A DNA stretch of 64,000 bases. It comes from Desulfovibrio sp. (GTDB lineage Bacteria > Desulfobacterota > Desulfovibrionia > Desulfovibrionales > Desulfovibrionaceae). Positions within the stretch are counted from its first letter, which is position 1. Every line of letters starts with the position of its first letter. The notes beneath the pieces were generated by a model, which was not told where the DNA came from, did not search any database, and saw nothing but the letters and a program-made list of their open reading frames with translations. The translations under genes were made by a program, and so were the position numbers. Where the stretch lies: NCBI GenBank assembly GCA_031272405.1, contig JAISTW010000052.1, forward strand, positions 1 to 64,000, written 5' to 3'. Below are positions 17,011 to 25,873 of the stretch, one piece after another.

Positions 17011-17109
17011 TCATGGCGCCCCGGTTGAGGTCACGGCGATATTCCGGGTGATCATCATACCCGGTTTTGCCTTGTCATTCCAACGTATTTTCGGCTTGGC
17101 ATTTTTAGC

Positions 17110-17138
17110 TTGGCTTGCGCTCCCGGATAGGCTATACT
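17110..17138 (+). promoter_or_regulatory. Sigma-70 promoter upstream of rlmE
   Basis: TTGGCT (17110-17115), a 17-base spacer and TATACT (17133-17138). Transcription would start near 17145, giving a leader of about 100 bases that contains the second copy of a direct repeat. Confidence 0.5.
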
Positions 17139-17242
17139 GTCAGATTGAAATTTGCGCAATACCCTGAACAGCCTCTGTGCACCGAGTGCACTTTGCTTGT
17201 GCATACTGGCAGATCGAAATTTGCGCAATACCCTGATACAGC
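17134..17242 (+). repeat. Direct repeat in the rlmE leader
   Basis: Two copies of an about 38-base sequence, 17134-17171 and 17203-17242, differ at only a few bases. The shared core is GAAATTTGCGCAATACCCTGA, and the copies begin ATACTG. The copies are offset by 69 bases. The first copy overlaps the -10 element, and the second ends two bases before the RlmE start codon. The arrangement may be a promoter/leader duplication or a regulatory repeat. Confidence 0.65.
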
Positions 17243-17243
17243 G

Positions 17244-17855
17244 ATGAAGGAATACCGGGACCATTATTTCCGCAAGGCCAGGGAAGAAAATTATCCGGCC
17301 CGCTCCGCTTACAAACTCAAGGAACTGGACGCGAAATTCCGTCTTCTGAAGCCGGGGATGCGCGTGCTGGATCTGGGGGCGGCGCCCGGTTCCTGGTCTC
17401 TGGTCGCGGCCAGGAAAGTGGGGGCCAAAGGTCTGGTGCTGGCCTGCGACATTCAGCTGACGAATACGGCATTTCCCCCACAGGTGTTTTTTATGCGGGA
17501 GGACGTGTTCCACCGTTCGCCCGCCCTAGAGGCCAATCTGCAAGGGATGGGGCCTTTTGACGCGGTGCTGAGCGATATGGCTCCGCGCACCACGGGTTCA
17601 CGCATTACGGATCAGGCGCGTTCCCTGGAACTGGCGACGGAGGCTTTTTCTCTGGCCGAAGCGTGGCTCAAGCCCGGTGGAGCCTTTGTGGTGAAAATTT
17701 TCATGGGGCCGGATGTCAGTGAACTGCTTGTCCCCATGCATCGGGCTTTTGCCGGGGTCAAAACTTTCAAGCCCAAAAGTTCCCGCGCGGAAAGCAAGGA
17801 AATTTTCTTTGTCGGGCTTGCCTATTCGCCCCGGCTGTCGCGGCAGGCTTGCTGA
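17244..17855 (+). CDS. rlmE: 23S rRNA 2'-O-ribose methyltransferase RlmE (FtsJ/RrmJ)
   Basis: 203 residues. RlmE uses SAM to methylate the 2'-O of U2552 in the ribosomal A loop. The N-terminal RDHYFRKAREENYPARSAYKLKEL carries the catalytic Lys; the SAM loop is LDLGAAPGSWSLVA. LSDMAPRTTG and the late KIFMG supply the remaining K-D-K-E tetrad members. ATG 17244 is chosen by alignment to the family start MKxYRDHYF; a longer in-frame reading (from 17115) would translate the duplicated leader. Downstream are yebC and ruvC. Confidence 0.93.
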   Translation: MKEYRDHYFRKAREENYPARSAYKLKELDAKFRLLKPGMRVLDLGAAPGSWSLVAARKVGAKGLVLACDIQLTNTAFPPQVFFMREDVFHRSPALEANLQGMGPFDAVLSDMAPRTTGSRITDQARSLELATEAFSLAEAWLKPGGAFVVKIFMGPDVSELLVPMHRAFAGVKTFKPKSSRAESKEIFFVGLAYSPRLSRQAC

Positions 17856-17915
17856 TGACGGGCCGCTTTGCCGCGTGCCGACGTATTTTTAAGTTTCTTT
17901 GTTTTGGAGGTATTC

Positions 17916-18653
17916 ATGTCCGGGCACAGCAAATGGGCCAATATCCAGCACCGTAAGGGACGTCAGGACGCCAAGCGGGGCAAGATTTTCACCAAGGCCG
18001 CCAAGGAAATCATCATCGCGGCCAAAAGCGGGGGCGATCCGGTCGGCAACCCTCGTTTGCGGGCGGCCATAGCAGCGGCCAAGGCGGTCAATCTTCCCAA
18101 GGACAAAATTGACGCCGCCATTCGTAAGGGCACCGGCGAAGACGCCGGCGGCGACCTGACGGAAACGTTTTACGAAGGTTATGGGCCGGGCGGCATCGCG
18201 GTGATGGTGGAAGTGGCCACGGACAACAAAAATCGCACTGTGGCCGAAGTGCGCCACCTTTTCACCAAACACGGCGGCTCCATGGGTGAAAGCGGCAGCG
18301 TCAGCTGGATGTTTGAGCGCAAGGGGGTGATAACCGTGGACAAGACCGCCTGCGCCGAGGACAAAATCATGGAGGCCGCGCTGGAGGCCGGGGCCGATGA
18401 TGTGCTGGACGAGGACGACGTGTGGGCAATACACACGGCCATGGCGGATTTTGCCGCGGTGCGCGATGCTCTGGAAGCATCCGGCATGGTCATGCTCTCG
18501 GCCGAACTGGCCATGATTCCGCAGAATCTGACGACCGTGAGCGCCGACATGGGCCTGAAGGTGTTGCGTTTGATGGAGGCCCTGGACGACAATGACGATG
18601 TTCAGAACGTCTACGCCAACGCGGACTTCCCTGACGACATGCCTGAGGCGTGA
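17916..18653 (+). CDS. yebC: YebC/PmpR-family protein (TACO1 family)
   Basis: 245 residues. YebC-family proteins act as transcription regulators or as helpers of ribosomes stalled at polyproline. The universal opening [23 protein letters not shown] is present, along with [41 protein letters not shown] and [22 protein letters not shown] 17916 is preceded by GGAGG (17906-17910). Its stop overlaps the ruvC start by four bases, the common yebC-ruvC pairing. Confidence 0.95.
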   Translation: MSGHSKWANIQHRKGRQDAKRGKIFTKAAKEIIIAAKSGGDPVGNPRLRAAIAAAKAVNLPKDKIDAAIRKGTGEDAGGDLTETFYEGYGPGGIAVMVEVATDNKNRTVAEVRHLFTKHGGSMGESGSVSWMFERKGVITVDKTACAEDKIMEAALEAGADDVLDEDDVWAIHTAMADFAAVRDALEASGMVMLSAELAMIPQNLTTVSADMGLKVLRLMEALDDNDDVQNVYANADFPDDMPEA

Positions 18654-19168
18654 GCCTGCGGGTGGGCGCGCTTACCGTCATCGGCATTGACCCCGGATCC
18701 CGACGCACGGGCTGGGGCGTGGTGCGGGAGACCGGCGGCTGTCTTGTTCTGCTGGAATGCGGCGTGGTACGCGCGGAGTGCGGCGAAAAAGATTTTTCCG
18801 CCCGTCTCGCCAACATTTACCACGAGCTTTTCGATATTTTGTCCCGTCATAACCCGGATGAGGCCGCTGTGGAGCAGGTTTTCACCGCCAGGAACGCCCT
18901 TTCGGCCCTCAAACTTGGGCAGGCGCGCGGCGTGGCCGTGGCGGCCTGTGCGGCCCGTGACCTGCGCGTCAGCGATTACGCGCCCGCGCTGGTCAAACAG
19001 TCCCTGGTGGGCACAGGACGGGCCGAAAAGGAGCAGGTTGCCTTTATGGTCAAACGCCTGCTCAACATACGGGAGGGGAAAATGCCTCTGGACGCCTCCG
19101 ACGCTTTGGCCGTGGCTTTGTGCCATTTGAACATGCGCCGTTTTGCCAGGCTGACGGCGACGATATAG
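18650..19168 (+). CDS. ruvC: Holliday junction resolvase RuvC
   Basis: 172 residues. RuvC cuts Holliday junctions symmetrically as a dimer recruited by RuvAB. The RNase H-fold acidic residues are visible: Asp14 in [15 protein letters not shown], Glu75 in [23 protein letters not shown], and Asp148/Asp151 in [15 protein letters not shown]. It starts with GTG 18650 inside the yebC stop (GTGA overlap). The partner genes ruvA and ruvB do not follow; hisI does. Confidence 0.96.
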   Translation: MSLRVGALTVIGIDPGSRRTGWGVVRETGGCLVLLECGVVRAECGEKDFSARLANIYHELFDILSRHNPDEAAVEQVFTARNALSALKLGQARGVAVAACAARDLRVSDYAPALVKQSLVGTGRAEKEQVAFMVKRLLNIREGKMPLDASDALAVALCHLNMRRFARLTATI

Positions 19169-19197
19169 CCTAACCACCACAAACCAGGAGGAGAACC

Positions 19198-19593
19198 GTG
19201 CCGACGGTGAACATGGATTTCAACCCTGATTTCAGCAAGGGGCTTGTGCCGGTCATTGTTCAGGATGAGGCCGGAGGCGAGGTGCTCATGCTCGCCTACA
19301 TGAACGAGGAGGCCTGGCGCATGACGCTGCAAAGCGGCGAAGCCTGGTACTGGAGCCGCAGCCGGAACGAGCTCTGGCACAAGGGAGAGAGCTCCGGTTA
19401 TGTGCAGATTGTGCGTGCCGTACGCCTTGACTGCGACAGTGACGCAATTTTGCTGCTGGTGGAGCAGAAAGGCGGGGCCGCCTGCCACACCGGCCGTCGG
19501 AGTTGCTTTTTCCGTGAATGGCGCGACAATGCCTGCCATATCTGCTCTCCGCGGATTTTTGATCCGGAAAAAGTGTACGGAAAGGCCAAGTGA
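19198..19593 (+). CDS. hisI: Phosphoribosyl-AMP cyclohydrolase HisI
   Basis: 131 residues. It opens the purine ring of phosphoribosyl-AMP, the third step of histidine synthesis. The zinc/magnesium-binding motifs are [49 protein letters not shown] and [12 protein letters not shown]. Only the cyclohydrolase domain is present; the pyrophosphohydrolase (HisE) is not fused. The start is GTG 19198 with AGGAGGAG upstream. It is alone, not in a his operon. Confidence 0.96.
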   Translation: MPTVNMDFNPDFSKGLVPVIVQDEAGGEVLMLAYMNEEAWRMTLQSGEAWYWSRSRNELWHKGESSGYVQIVRAVRLDCDSDAILLLVEQKGGAACHTGRRSCFFREWRDNACHICSPRIFDPEKVYGKAK

Positions 19594-19661
19594 GGGACGC
19601 CTTTCTCGGTTGGCTTCCTGAAAATTCCGAAAATTATGTCGCCGGACGAGCCGCAAGAAGT

Positions 19662-20615
19662 TCAGATGGAAAATTCCGGCTCCCATTTTTCAACGTCTCG
19701 CGCCAGCGTTTCGCGTTGGAAGGATTTCAGATCAAAATCGGGCAGGATGTTTCGGCAGAAGGCGGCCTCAAAATCCCGGAGCAGTTTTCCCCTGCGTACG
19801 GCCAGCCATATGCGGGCATCTTCAAACAGGGATGTTCCCTCAAAAGCTGTCAGCCGCCAGCGTCTTTCTATCTCGTCTTTTCCGGGGCCGCAGACGACGG
19901 CGATCCCCATGCCGAGCTCGGCGCAGGACAGCAGAAAAGACGTGTCGCCCGTAAGGATTACCTTTGTGGGCAATCCGGCCTGTTCAAACGCCGCATCCAC
20001 CTGACGGCGTTCCAGAAACCCTTCGGGATAACTGAGCATGGGCAGGGCGGTCATATCCGCCAGGGTCGGCGGAGTTGGAATATGCGGGAACAGGTTTTTT
20101 GACCAGGCCAAAACGTAACGCAGAGAAGGGCAGGGGCGCGCAACGACGTTCGCCTTTCCCAAAATTTCCCTGCCGCCGAAACCGATATCGGCCCTGTCAT
20201 GAATCAGGTCCCCGGCGACATCATCCGCTTCCCGCTGACGCAACGCAAAACGCACTTCAGGGTACTGTTCCCGCAGACGCGCAAGGGGCACGCTTAAAAA
20301 CGGCAAGGCAAACATTGTGGCCGTTATGCGCAGCTTTCCGCGCGGGCTGGCCTCAAAACGGGAGGCGACGCTTTTCAGGCGGGTGCTTTCTTCCAGAATG
20401 ATGTTGGCCGAGGCAAGCACCTCCCTGCCGGGCTGCGTCAAGCCCAACAGTTTTTTGCCGACGCGGATAAAAAGCCGCGCCCCGAGTTCTTCCTCCAGTT
20501 CGCGTATTTGACGGCTGATGCTCGACTGTGATACATGCAGAACCTCGGCCACGCGGGTCAGATTGCAATCGCACGCCACGGCCTGTCTCACTATTTCCAG
20601 ATGCCGAAATTCCAT
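19662..20615 (-). CDS. LysR-family regulator, CysB-like
   Basis: About 317 residues. The N-terminal winged helix reads MEFRHLEIVRQAVACDCNLTRVAEVLHVSQSSISRQIRELEEELGARLF. The NLTRVAEVLHVSQSSIS helix resembles CysB/Cbl, regulators that sense O-acetylserine and sulfur status. A periplasmic-binding-like effector domain follows. ATG 20615 fits the family start; an upstream in-frame start (20687) would add about 24 hydrophobic residues and is unlikely. It is divergent from the sulfur amino-acid genes at 20806-27339 and probably controls them (inference from position). Confidence 0.85.
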   Translation of the reverse strand: MEFRHLEIVRQAVACDCNLTRVAEVLHVSQSSISRQIRELEEELGARLFIRVGKKLLGLTQPGREVLASANIILEESTRLKSVASRFEASPRGKLRITATMFALPFLSVPLARLREQYPEVRFALRQREADDVAGDLIHDRADIGFGGREILGKANVVARPCPSLRYVLAWSKNLFPHIPTPPTLADMTALPMLSYPEGFLERRQVDAAFEQAGLPTKVILTGDTSFLLSCAELGMGIAVVCGPGKDEIERRWRLTAFEGTSLFEDARIWLAVRRGKLLRDFEAAFCRNILPDFDLKSFQRETLARDVEKWEPEFSI

Positions 20616-20682
20616 TATTACACCTGCCCATGTTGCGGCAACCCCTTTTGAATAAACAACAAGGGGGAAAATCACAAGCAGT

Positions 20683-20713
20683 TTCACGGCTGCCGCTTTA
20701 TGCGTTCCGTGAA
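20683..20713. promoter_or_regulatory. Candidate LysR operator in the divergent gap
   Basis: TTCACGG (20683-20689) and CCGTGAA (20707-20713) form a perfect 7-base inverted repeat spanning 31 bases between the LysR gene and the first trans-sulfuration gene. The symmetry and spacing suit a dimeric LysR regulator. TAGAAT at about 20787-20792 could be the -10 element of the operon. Confidence 0.35.
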
Positions 20714-20805
20714 TAAGCTTTGTTGAAATAAATAGTTCCGGTGTGAAGGGGAAAAGTGGTATCTCAGGGGCAGGGGCGCAAACGACCTAGAATTGTGGAG
20801 AATCT

Positions 20806-21945
20806 ATGAGACAGGACACGCTTCTGGCCCAGGCGGGCGCGCGCAGAGATCCGGCCACCGGGGCGATATCCATGCCCGTGTATCCTTCGGCGGCGTTTCA
20901 GCATCCGGCGCTCGGGCAAAGCACGGGCTTTGATTATTCGAGGACGTCCAATCCGACCAGGCTTGCTCTTGAGGAGACTGTGGCGGCGCTGGAAAAAGCT
21001 GCCGGAGCTTCTGCCTTTGCTTCCGGCCTGGCGGCGATTGACGCTGTCATGCGGCTTTTTCGCTCCGGTGAGGTTATTGTCGTCTCAGAGGATATGTACG
21101 GGGGAACCATCCGACTGTTCGAAAAATTCGGAAAATCTGCCGGACTGGAATTCCTCTACGTCGACACAAGCAAGGCCGACCTTGTGGCCGAAGCCCTGGA
21201 AAAACCCGGTGTACGCGGCCTGTTTGTGGAATTGCCGACGAATCCCATGCTCAGGGTGGCGGATATAGCCGCGCTGGGCAAGCTGGTTCACGAAAAAAAC
21301 ATTCTGTTTGTCGTGGACAACACTTTTCTTACGGCTGCGTCTTGCCGGCCGCTGGATTTAGGCGCGGACATCGTGTTGTACAGCGCCACAAAATATCTCG
21401 GGGGGCACAATGACCTCATCGCCGGGATCGTCGCCTCGCGCACGCCCGAACTCTGCGAGAACGTGGCCTTTGTCCAGAACGCCGTCGGGGCCATTCTCGG
21501 CCCCTTTGAATCCTGGCTGTTGCTCCGCAGTCTCAAAACACTTTCCCTCAGACTCAGCAGACATGGAGAAAACGCGTTGAAAGTCGCTGAATTTTTGCAA
21601 GACCATCCCAGAATCCGGAATCTGCGTTATCCCGGCCTTCCCGCCGATCCGGGCCACGCCGTTCTGGCGAGACAGGCCGGAACTTTCGGAGGCGTGATTT
21701 CCTTCGAAGTCGAATCACGGGAAGCCGTGGAACGCATTCTGGCTTCGGTGCGCGTTTTTATGTTTGCGGAGAGCCTTGGCGCCGCGGAATCCCTTATCAC
21801 TTTCCCCGTTGCGCAGACGCACGCGGACATGGATGCAAAAACCCGGGAGCGCGTGGGGCTGACCGACAGCCTCATCCGTCTCTCAATCGGTCTGGAAGAC
21901 CCTGACGACCTCATCGCCGATCTCGCATCGGCGCTTGAGGCCTGA
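20806..21945 (+). CDS. Trans-sulfuration PLP enzyme, MetI/cystathionine gamma-synthase-like
   Basis: 379 residues of the Cys/Met metabolism PLP family. The PLP-binding Lys196 lies in YSATKYLGGHND, FDYSRTSNPTRLALEE binds phosphate, and the C-terminal segment ESLITFPVAQTHADM resembles MetI-type cystathionine gamma-synthases. These condense an activated homoserine with cysteine and some also use sulfide or a protein thiocarboxylate. It is the first gene of a tightly spaced run (17 bases to the next). Exact reaction cannot be separated from O-acetylhomoserine sulfhydrylase by sequence reading alone. Confidence 0.8.
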   Translation: MRQDTLLAQAGARRDPATGAISMPVYPSAAFQHPALGQSTGFDYSRTSNPTRLALEETVAALEKAAGASAFASGLAAIDAVMRLFRSGEVIVVSEDMYGGTIRLFEKFGKSAGLEFLYVDTSKADLVAEALEKPGVRGLFVELPTNPMLRVADIAALGKLVHEKNILFVVDNTFLTAASCRPLDLGADIVLYSATKYLGGHNDLIAGIVASRTPELCENVAFVQNAVGAILGPFESWLLLRSLKTLSLRLSRHGENALKVAEFLQDHPRIRNLRYPGLPADPGHAVLARQAGTFGGVISFEVESREAVERILASVRVFMFAESLGAAESLITFPVAQTHADMDAKTRERVGLTDSLIRLSIGLEDPDDLIADLASALEA

Positions 21946-21962
21946 ACCGGAAGGAGTTCTCC

Positions 21963-23102
21963 GTGGACATCAAAAGCCGGATCATTCACGCGGGATCAGA
22001 CAGGGACCCCTTTACCGGAGCCTCCGGAGTGCCGCTGTATCTTGCCTCGACATTCGACCGGCGTCGCGCCCTCTCCGGCGACGGTCATGACTATACCCGC
22101 AGCGGGAACCCCACGCGTGACGCCCTGGAGCGGGCCGTGGCGGACCTTGAAGGCGGCGCGGCCGGTTTTGCCTTCGCCTCCGGCATGGCCGCCGTGTCTT
22201 CGGTGCTTCTCCTCTTTGCTCCGGGGGATCACCTGATTGTCAGCGAGGATGTGTACGGCGGCTCATTCCGGGTTTTAACCCGACTTTTTTCCCGCTGGGG
22301 AATCCAAACATCTTTTGTGGACACAACGTCGCCGGATGCAGTGGCGGCGGCCGTCACCTCAGAAACCAAGGGCATCTTTGTTGAAACCCCCTCCAATCCA
22401 TTTCTCAAAATCACAAACCTTTCCTTTATCTCCGCATTGGCGAAAGAGCGGAAGTTGTTGAGCATAGCGGACAACACTTTTGCCACTCCCTACCTGCAAC
22501 GGCCGTTTGATTTCGGTTTCGACATTGTCGTGCACAGCGCAACCAAATTTCTCAACGGACACAGCGACGTGCTGGCCGGAATCGCTGTCGTTCGCGAGGA
22601 AAGTCTCGCGGAGCGATTGCGTTTTATCCAGAACGCCTTTGGCGCGGTGCTGGGCGTCCAGGACAGCTGGCTCCTTCTGCGCGGCCTGAAAACGCTGGCT
22701 GTGCGCATGGATGCCAGCCAAAAGACCGCCGGGGAGATCGCCCTGCGTCTGTCGCGTATTCCGCAGGTACGCCGCGTCTTTTACCCCGGCCTTGATGATC
22801 ATCCAGGCAAGCTTGTGCATCGGAGCCAGGCTTCCGGTTTCGGCGCCGTCGTTTCCTTTGATCTGGAGAGCGCTGAACTGGCCCACCGTCTTCTGGAGAA
22901 GGCCGCGCTCCCCCTTGTTTCAGTCAGTCTTGGCGGGGTGGAGACGATTCTCAGCCATCCGGCCACCATGTCCCACGCCTCCATGCCCCCGAAAGAACGC
23001 GCGTTAAGGGGAATAAACGATACATTGATTCGTCTTTCCGTCGGCCTGGAAAGCCCGGAAGACATTTGGGAAGACCTCATGTCGGCCCTTCAACAGGAAT
23101 AA
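21963..23102 (+). CDS. Second trans-sulfuration PLP enzyme, cystathionine lyase-like
   Basis: 379 residues, a paralogue of the preceding gene with the same fold. PLP-binding Lys195 lies in HSATKFLNGHSD, and YTRSGNPTRDALE is present. The late segment SLGGVETILSHPATMSHASMP is the pattern of cystathionine beta/gamma-lyases (MetC/MccB) rather than synthases. The probable role is cleaving cystathionine to homocysteine or cysteine, working with the upstream synthase. GTG 21963 has GGAAGGAG just before it. The equal length and adjacency suggest old tandem duplication followed by divergence. Confidence 0.8.
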   Translation: MDIKSRIIHAGSDRDPFTGASGVPLYLASTFDRRRALSGDGHDYTRSGNPTRDALERAVADLEGGAAGFAFASGMAAVSSVLLLFAPGDHLIVSEDVYGGSFRVLTRLFSRWGIQTSFVDTTSPDAVAAAVTSETKGIFVETPSNPFLKITNLSFISALAKERKLLSIADNTFATPYLQRPFDFGFDIVVHSATKFLNGHSDVLAGIAVVREESLAERLRFIQNAFGAVLGVQDSWLLLRGLKTLAVRMDASQKTAGEIALRLSRIPQVRRVFYPGLDDHPGKLVHRSQASGFGAVVSFDLESAELAHRLLEKAALPLVSVSLGGVETILSHPATMSHASMPPKERALRGINDTLIRLSVGLESPEDIWEDLMSALQQE

Positions 23103-23141
23103 CCGTCAATCATTCATTAACCAAGTCACAAGGAGAAAGCC

Positions 23142-24098
23142 ATGTCTGCTGTTTTCAACGACAATGCCCAGTCCGTCGGCAAAACGCCTCTCGTGAAACT
23201 TAACAAAATCCCCGGCCGAAAAGCCACGGTGCTGGCCAAGATAGAAGGGCGCAATCCCTCCTATTCCGTCAAGGACCGCATAGGCGCGGCGATGGTTTGG
23301 GACGCGGAAAAGAGCGGCCTGCTCAAGCCGGGGATGCGGATTATCGAGCCGACCAGCGGCAACACGGGTATTGCGCTGGCTTTTGTCGCTGCGGCCCGGG
23401 GCTATCGTTTGACCCTGACCATGCCCGAAACCATGAGTCTTGAACGCCGCCGCGTTTTGGCCATGTTGGGAGCCGACCTGGAGCTCACTCCGGGCGGCGA
23501 GGGCATGCCCGGCGCCATTCGTAAGGCGGAAGAACTGGTCGCCGGCGGTCCGGACAGGTTTTTTATGCCTCAGCAGTTCGTAAACCCGGCCAATCCGGCC
23601 ATTCATGAGCAAACCACCGGCCCGGAGATATGGGAAGATACCGGCGGCGCCGTTGATGCTCTCGTTTCCGGCGTGGGCACAGGCGGCACGATCAGCGGCG
23701 CGTCCCGCTACATTAAAAAGACCAGGGGGAAAGCCATTGTCTCTGTCGCTGTCGAGCCGAGCACAAGCCCGGTCATCAGCCAACATCTCGCCGGACAGCC
23801 CTTGCAGGCGGGGCCGCACAAAATTCAGGGCATCGGCGCCGGATTTATACCGAAGACGCTTGATGTGAGTCTGCTTGACAGGGTTGAGACAGTGAGCAGC
23901 GAGGAAGCCGTGGAATACGCCCGCCGTCTCGCCCGGGAAGAGGGAATTCTTGCGGGTATTTCCTCCGGCGCCGCTGCCGCTGCGGCGGTGCGGCTTTCAT
24001 ATTTGCCGGAATTTGAAGGCAAAACGATAGTCGTCATTCTTCCCGACGCGAGCGAGCGGTATCTTTCGTCTGTACTGTACGAAGGAATCAGCGCCTAG
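23142..24098 (+). CDS. cysK: Cysteine synthase A (O-acetylserine sulfhydrylase)
   Basis: 318 residues. It replaces the acetyl group of O-acetylserine with sulfide to give cysteine. PLP Lys44 is in [14 protein letters not shown], followed by [12 protein letters not shown] (substrate loop), [11 protein letters not shown], and the phosphate cradle [28 protein letters not shown] is the CysK signature that also forms the CysE-binding site. AAGGAGA precedes ATG 23142. A second synthase of different type lies 400 bases downstream. Confidence 0.93.
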   Translation: MSAVFNDNAQSVGKTPLVKLNKIPGRKATVLAKIEGRNPSYSVKDRIGAAMVWDAEKSGLLKPGMRIIEPTSGNTGIALAFVAAARGYRLTLTMPETMSLERRRVLAMLGADLELTPGGEGMPGAIRKAEELVAGGPDRFFMPQQFVNPANPAIHEQTTGPEIWEDTGGAVDALVSGVGTGGTISGASRYIKKTRGKAIVSVAVEPSTSPVISQHLAGQPLQAGPHKIQGIGAGFIPKTLDVSLLDRVETVSSEEAVEYARRLAREEGILAGISSGAAAAAAVRLSYLPEFEGKTIVVILPDASERYLSSVLYEGISA

Positions 24099-24122
24099 GC
24101 GGATCACGAATGGACGACTGCT

Positions 24123-24157
24123 CCACGAGGATTTGCCTACAAATCCTCGCCGTGGAA
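24123..24157 (+). terminator. Hairpin after cysK
   Basis: CGAGGATTT (24127-24135) pairs with AAATCCTCG (24142-24150) over a 6-base loop. Flanking TCCA (24123-24126) can pair with TGGA (24154-24157) after a bulge. There is no T-run, so this may be a processing or stabilising element between cysK and the DUF2325 gene rather than a strong terminator. Confidence 0.45.
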
Positions 24158-24217
24158 CAGGCGCAGGCGGGCATCAATCCTGAGTGTTGCATGCATTCAA
24201 TCATATTCAGGTGACCT

Positions 24218-24508
24218 ATGACGATAGCGCTGGTCGGCGGCCTGGACAGGCTACAAAGGGAATATGAAAGCGTTGCGCGGCGGTGCGGCGCGCAGTTGCG
24301 GGTGTTCACCGGCAAGGAATCCTGCCTGGGGAGAAAGCTGGGACAGCCTGACGTGACAATAGTGCTGACCAACAGGATTTCGCACAATGCCAAAAAGATC
24401 GTGATGCGCGCCGGCGGAGCTGTGGTCTTTCTGCACTCCAGCGGTGTCAGCGGTCTGCTTAGGGATCTGCCGGAACTTCTGGCGACATCGCGGGAAGGAT
24501 TTTCTTGA
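24218..24508 (+). CDS. DUF2325 protein
   Basis: 96 residues. The opening IALVGGLDRLQREYE, the middle VTIVLTNRISHNAKKI and the late HSSGVSGLLRDLPELL match the DUF2325 pattern (small Rossmann-like domain, function unknown). In this operon it lies between the two cysteine synthase genes. Its TGA overlaps the TTG start of the next gene. A role in sulfur or redox handling is suggested only by neighbours. Confidence 0.7.
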   Translation: MTIALVGGLDRLQREYESVARRCGAQLRVFTGKESCLGRKLGQPDVTIVLTNRISHNAKKIVMRAGGAVVFLHSSGVSGLLRDLPELLATSREGFS

Positions 24509-25461
24509 GGGGGCGAATGCGCGACGTGACTTCAGGACTGAGACCCACGAGCGTCGGGCTTATGGACATGGTGGGCAATACCCCCATGCTGGCGCTGAGG
24601 AGGATTGGCCGGGATGTTGCGGGCGTGACCCTGCTGGCCAAGGCGGAGTTCTGCAATCCCAGCGGTTCCGTTAAGGATCGGGCGGCCAGAGCCATGCTGC
24701 TGGACGGCATGCGCAGAGGGCTTTTGAGCAAGGATAAAACTATCATTGACGCCACCAGCGGCAATACCGGCATAGCCTATGCCATGATGGGAGCGGCGCT
24801 GGGTCGCTCCGTCGTCCTGTATATGCCCGGCAACGCGAGCGGGGAGCGCAAGGCCATGATCCGGGCGTACGGCGCGGCCGTTGTGCAGACAGATCCTCTG
24901 GAAGGTTCCGACGGCGCCTATCTGGCGGCGAAGGCCGCGGTCGAAGCCGATCCCGGGAAGTACTTTTATCCGGACCAGTACAACAACAAGGCCAATCCGA
25001 TGGCGCATTACGAAGGCACGGGGCCGGAAATCCTGGCGCAAGCCGGCGGACTTACGCATTTCATCGCCGGCATGGGAACGTCAGGAACCTTTATGGGCGT
25101 CTCGCGGTATCTGAAAGAGCAGGATGCGAAGATACGCACCATTGTGGTACAACCGGATTCTCCACTACACGGCATTGAAGGAACAAAGCACATGGCTTCC
25201 ACCATCGTGCCCGGCATATACGATGAAAAAGCGCCGGACGACGTTGTCCCGGTCAGTACAGAGGCGTCTTACGCAATGGTTCGCAGATTGGCTCGCGAGG
25301 AGGGCATCCTGGTTGGCATCAGTTCGGGGGCCAATGTCCAGGCGGCTATAACGCTCGCCCGTACGCTCCCCAAAGGGGCGTGCGTCGTGACTGTTCTTTG
25401 CGACAGCGGAAACAGGTATCTTTCGGATGATTTTTGGAGGGAAACGCCATGCTCTCCCTGA
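24505..25461 (+). CDS. cysM: Cysteine synthase, CysM-like (possible protein-thiocarboxylate user)
   Basis: About 318 residues, fold type II PLP enzyme. PLP Lys57 is in NPSGSVKDRAARAM, then [27 protein letters not shown] and AGMGTSGTFMGVSRYL. GTGPEILAQ with GMGTSGTFMG resembles the actinobacterial CysM that takes sulfur from the CysO thiocarboxylate. The JAMM, carrier and E1 genes that follow support this reading. The start is TTG 24505 (GGAAGG six bases upstream, TTGA overlap); ATG 24517 is an alternative. The 3' end overlaps the next gene by 13 bases. The acceptor (O-acetylserine or O-phosphoserine) is unknown. Confidence 0.8.
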   Translation: MRGRMRDVTSGLRPTSVGLMDMVGNTPMLALRRIGRDVAGVTLLAKAEFCNPSGSVKDRAARAMLLDGMRRGLLSKDKTIIDATSGNTGIAYAMMGAALGRSVVLYMPGNASGERKAMIRAYGAAVVQTDPLEGSDGAYLAAKAAVEADPGKYFYPDQYNNKANPMAHYEGTGPEILAQAGGLTHFIAGMGTSGTFMGVSRYLKEQDAKIRTIVVQPDSPLHGIEGTKHMASTIVPGIYDEKAPDDVVPVSTEASYAMVRRLAREEGILVGISSGANVQAAITLARTLPKGACVVTVLCDSGNRYLSDDFWRETPCSP

Positions 25462-25862
25462 GTAAAAAAGTGGAAAAAGCCGTCCGTTCCGAGGGAGAAG
25501 CAGCCTATCCTGATGAATGTTGCGGTTTTCTTCTGGGTACGCTGGACGCGGCAGGCTTTCGAACCGGGGAGGATATTCTGCCTGCCGCCAATGCTTGGAC
25601 CACAAGCGAAAAGCGGCGGCGCTTCCGGATAACTCCGGAGGATTTTCTCCGGGCGGAACAGGAGGCGGGGGCAAAAGACCTGTGCGTCGTGGGATTTTAC
25701 CATTCCCATCCCGATCATCCCTCACGTCCTTCCGAATATGACCGCGAACAGGCCCTTCCGTGCTATTCGTATGTTATTGTCGCCGTCAGCGGCGGCAGGG
25801 CGGTGAGTTTGACAAGTTGGGAACTGTCCCCGGATCGTTCAGGATTCGTTCAAGAATTGTAA
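25449..25862 (+). CDS. JAMM/Mec-type zinc metalloprotease
   Basis: 137 residues, an MPN+ domain. The JAMM signature is complete: Glu23 in PDECCGFLLG and His85-x-His87-x7-Ser95-x2-Asp98 in FYHSHPDHPSRPSEYD. In Mycobacterium, Mec frees cysteine from CysO. In other bacteria similar enzymes (QbsD, HcyD) trim extra residues after the diglycine of a sulfur carrier. The next gene encodes such a carrier with a tail, so trimming is a strong candidate function here. ATG 25449 has GGAGG nine bases upstream. Confidence 0.88.
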   Translation: MLSLSKKVEKAVRSEGEAAYPDECCGFLLGTLDAAGFRTGEDILPAANAWTTSEKRRRFRITPEDFLRAEQEAGAKDLCVVGFYHSHPDHPSRPSEYDREQALPCYSYVIVAVSGGRAVSLTSWELSPDRSGFVQEL

Positions 25863-25873
25863 GGAGAAACACT

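Noticed and set aside
17115..17243. Longer RlmE starting at GTG/ATG 17115
   Set aside because: It would translate the repeated leader, which has no counterpart in RlmE, and the promoter -10 lies inside it.
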